Assembly (NCBI GenBank): GCA_023450085.1
Contig: JAEXHI010000023.1
Span: 89,439-153,438, forward strand
Origin: Bacteroidota bacterium
Lineage (GTDB): Bacteria; Bacteroidota; Bacteroidia; Sphingobacteriales; Sphingobacteriaceae
Length of the DNA: 64,000 nt
Direction: 5' to 3'
In this document: piece after piece, positions 61,871-64,000 of the stretch
Layout: each line of letters opens with the position of its first letter
Numbering within the stretch: the stretch's first letter is position 1
Translations under genes and position numbers: made by a program
Notes under the pieces: model-generated
Databases searched by the model: none
Told to the model about the DNA's origin: nothing
Seen by the model: only the letters and a program-made list of their open reading frames with translations

Positions 61871-61884
61871 TGCAAGTTTTTGCT
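61871..61884 (+). promoter_or_regulatory. Candidate DeoR operator upstream of the nagB fusion
   Basis: TGCAAGTTTTTGCT: TGCA and TGCT 10 bp apart, 63-76 bp before the ATG at 61947. A TATATTTAC box lies downstream at 61909-61917. Confidence 0.4.
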
Positions 61885-61946
61885 ATTTTTTTTTCTATAT
61901 AACTGTTCTATATTTACTGCTCCGTTCAATAAAAAACCAAAGATTA

Positions 61947-63866
61947 ATGGCAAGATTAAATCTATTAGAAGAAACGAGGTTCGAAAAGCTTCCCGTAAGT
62001 ATTTTTAAAAATCCAAAGGAGGCTTCTTTAAGTGTTGCGAACCGCATCGCTTCGCTAATCAAAGAAAAACAACAAAAAAATGAAAAAGCCGTATTAGGCC
62101 TAGCCACTGGAGCAACCCCAGTTGCGGTTTATGCGGAACTGGTTAGATTGCACAGGGAAGAAGGTCTTAGCTTTAAAAACGTAATTACCTTCAACTTGGA
62201 TGAGTATTATCCAATGCAACCTAACGCGGTGCAAAGCTATGTTGTCTTTATGAATGAAAATCTTTTCAATCATATCGACATCGACAAAAACAATGTGCAC
62301 ATTCCTGACGGCACCTTAAGTCTTGAAGAAATTCCAGCTTTCTGTTTAAATTACGAAAAGAAAATAGAAAGTGTTGGCGGACTGGATATTCAGATTTTAG
62401 GTATTGGACGTACGGGACACATTGGTTTTAACGAACCTGGTTCGGCGCCAAACTCAGGTACTCGCCTAGTTACTCTAGATGACCTTACCCGTAGAGATGC
62501 TGCCCGCGATTTCGGTGGTAAGTCTAACGTACCAACCAAAGCCATTACCATGGGTATTGGTACCATTTTCAAAGCCAAAGAAATTATCTTGATGGCTTGG
62601 AACAAGAAAAAGGCTTCGATTATCAAGAAAGCAGTAGAAGGAGAAATTTCAAGTGAAGTTCCTGCAACTTACCTTCAACTTTCGGATAACGTAGAGTTCA
62701 TTTTGGACGAAGATGCAGCATCAGGACTAACCAGATTTAACACTCCTTGGTTAGCTAGAGACTGCGATTGGCAACCTGCACTTACGCGTAAAGCGGTAAT
62801 TTGGTTAGCTAGACATCTGAAAAAACCAATCCTTAAATTAACAGAAGATGACTATAACAACCATGGTATGGCACAATTGGCTACTGAACATGGTCCTGTT
62901 TACGACATCAACATTGATATTTTCAATAAATTACAGCACACCATTACTGGATGGCCAGGAGGTAAACCAAATGCCGACGACAGCCAACGCCCTGAAAGAG
63001 CAAATCCAGCAAAGAAAAGAGCGATTGTATTCTCTCCACACCCTGATGATGACGTGATTTCAATGGGCGGTACCTTTATTAGGTTGGCCGACCAAGGACA
63101 TGACGTGCACGTAGCTTACCAAACTTCAGGTAACACTGCTGTTTGGGACGATGATGTATTGCGTTTCGTTGAGTTCAACATTGATTTCTCTGAAAAAATG
63201 GGAATCGACCAAACGAACATGCGAAAAACTTACGAAGAAATGCGTGAGTTCATGGCAAATAAACGTCCTAATCAAGTAGATACCGAAGAAATCAAATTGG
63301 TGAAAGGACTGATTAGAAAAGGTGAAGCAATTGCTGGCGCCCGTTTTTCAGGATTACCAGATGAGCACATCCATTTTATGGCACTTCCTTTTTATGAAAC
63401 AGGTAAGGTGAAGAAAAATCCAGTTTCTGAGATTGATGTTCAGTTAACCATGGAATTGCTACAACAAGTAAAACCACATCAAGTTTTTGCGGCTGGAGAT
63501 TTTGAAGATCCACATGGTACTCACATTGTTTGCTTTAACATTATTGTAGAGGCTTTAAGACGTTTAAAAACAACAGAAGATTGGGTAAATGATTGTTGGT
63601 TATGGATGTACCGTGGCGCTTGGCACGAATTTGAACCACACGAAATTGAAATGGCCGTTCCATTGAGTCCTAACGAAGTAGAGCGTAAGAAATTGGCTAT
63701 TTTCAAACACCAATCTCAAAAGGATATTCCTGTATTCCCAGGTGATGACCCTAGAGAATTCTGGCAAAGAGCAGAAGACAGAAATCGTGAAACGGCTCAA
63801 ATCTATGACGATTTAGGTTTAGCTGATTACGAAGCGATGGAAGCTTTTGTGAGATATCATTTTTAA
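61947..63866 (+). CDS. nagB: Glucosamine-6-phosphate deaminase fused to LmbE/PIG-L-type deacetylase-like domain
   Basis: The ATG at 61947 (MARLNLLEETRFEKLPVSIF) is preferred over an upstream in-frame ATG at 61854, which would add 31 hydrophobic residues including a T-run-coded stretch. About 639 residues. The first ~270 are NagB: VLGLATGATPVAVYAELVRL, VITFNLDEYYPMQPNAVQSY, LGIGRTGHIGFNEPGSAPNS and TRLVTLDDLTRRDAARDFGG. It turns glucosamine-6-phosphate into fructose-6-phosphate and ammonia. From about residue 380 comes an LmbE/PIG-L domain with metal motif AIVFSPHPDDDVISMGG and a second site EDPHGTHIVCFNIIVEALRR. Such fusions are known in Bacteroidota; the LmbE part may remove acetyl groups, which is inference. 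An operator-like repeat links it to the DeoR set. Confidence 0.92.
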   Translation: MARLNLLEETRFEKLPVSIFKNPKEASLSVANRIASLIKEKQQKNEKAVLGLATGATPVAVYAELVRLHREEGLSFKNVITFNLDEYYPMQPNAVQSYVVFMNENLFNHIDIDKNNVHIPDGTLSLEEIPAFCLNYEKKIESVGGLDIQILGIGRTGHIGFNEPGSAPNSGTRLVTLDDLTRRDAARDFGGKSNVPTKAITMGIGTIFKAKEIILMAWNKKKASIIKKAVEGEISSEVPATYLQLSDNVEFILDEDAASGLTRFNTPWLARDCDWQPALTRKAVIWLARHLKKPILKLTEDDYNNHGMAQLATEHGPVYDINIDIFNKLQHTITGWPGGKPNADDSQRPERANPAKKRAIVFSPHPDDDVISMGGTFIRLADQGHDVHVAYQTSGNTAVWDDDVLRFVEFNIDFSEKMGIDQTNMRKTYEEMREFMANKRPNQVDTEEIKLVKGLIRKGEAIAGARFSGLPDEHIHFMALPFYETGKVKKNPVSEIDVQLTMELLQQVKPHQVFAAGDFEDPHGTHIVCFNIIVEALRRLKTTEDWVNDCWLWMYRGAWHEFEPHEIEMAVPLSPNEVERKKLAIFKHQSQKDIPVFPGDDPREFWQRAEDRNRETAQIYDDLGLADYEAMEAFVRYHF

Positions 63867-63887
63867 ACTTCATAATTTGTCATTCTT

Positions 63888-64000
63888 GTAAAGGTTTAGT
63901 AATTCGGTAACAGATTTGATTTTAGCTGGGCATTAATTTATTATTCTTTTTGATTTTCATTTTTAGCCATTTCAATCGGCGTTATCCCTCCTATTCCTTG
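63888..64000 (-). mobile_element. End of an IS3-family insertion sequence (continues beyond the window)
   Basis: A terminal TGTAAAGG at 63888 fits an IS3-family end starting TG. The transposase tail is read inward on the minus strand. It begins 22 bp past the nagB stop. The other end and the target duplication are outside the window. Confidence 0.7.
63941..64000 (-). CDS. IS3-family transposase OrfB (C-terminal 19 residues)
   Basis: The visible codons read QGIGGITPIEMAKNENQKE and a TAA stop at 63943-63941. The G-x-TP-x-E ending is characteristic of the rve integrase domain end in IS3-family OrfB (usually preceded by RPH). Only the last 19 residues are in the window, so activity cannot be judged. 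Confidence 0.7.
   Translation of the reverse strand, partial: QGIGGITPIEMAKNENQKE

Overview
The window comes from a Bacteroidota chromosome, most likely a Sphingobacteriaceae (Pedobacter-like) bacterium. Evidence: four SusC/SusD pairs, a giant adhesin with a gliding-motility/type IX sorting C-terminus beside a PorP/SprF gene, Bacteroidota-type promoters (TAnnTTTG), and a YumC-type ferredoxin reductase. No species can be named from the sequence alone.

Layout. (1) 1-8497: a SprB-like 2702-residue cell-surface protein with 20 SprB repeats, followed by a PorP/SprF-type partner that runs off the window. (2) 8.5-13.5 kb: an accessory strip of small, unrecognised minus-strand genes. Four consecutive genes (11964 to 9593) are each followed at once by a copy, or half copy, of a ~138-bp element with inverted-repeat ends. 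This is a gene-cassette-like layout. (3) 13755-28203: a 14.4-kb AT-rich integrated element in the 3' end of tRNA-Asp, bounded by a 23-bp direct repeat. It carries a tyrosine recombinase, an excisionase-like protein, a replication-initiator-like protein, an XRE regulator, a superinfection-immunity-like membrane protein, CoiA-like and GIY-YIG nucleases, a three-gene DUF262/ATPase/unknown operon, and a DUF262-C5 methyltransferase-HNH endonuclease operon. It reads as a mobile defence island. (4) 28.2-35.5 kb: core chromosome (tRNA-Asp, prfA, an LpxH-like phosphoesterase, ferredoxin reductase plus ferredoxin, a carboxy-terminal processing protease). (5) 35.6-63.9 kb: a glycan/amino-sugar region with four SusCD operons, one ending in a GH18 glycosidase, a DeoR-family regulator, anhydro-MurNAc kinase and a glucosamine-6-phosphate deaminase/LmbE fusion. 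(6) 63888-64000: the end of an IS3-family insertion sequence.

How the parts may work together. In the sugar region, all four susC genes, the deoR gene and the nagB fusion have a direct repeat of TGC(G) half sites, 10 bp apart, roughly 35-105 bp upstream of their starts. This suggests the DeoR protein controls the whole block as one amino-sugar regulon. In the island, the HNH endonuclease and the DUF262 protein of the neighbouring convergent operon share a ~140-residue N-terminal domain (GNGEAK ... SDD ... LP motifs), so one recognition-like module seems to have been joined to two different effectors. Two or three candidate systems deserve follow-up: the DUF262/DUF3696-ATPase/302-residue operon, the DUF262-MTase-HNH operon with its 22-bp perfect inverted repeat at the MTase promoter, and the cassette-like array. 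All functional statements rest on motif reading by eye; no database search was possible.
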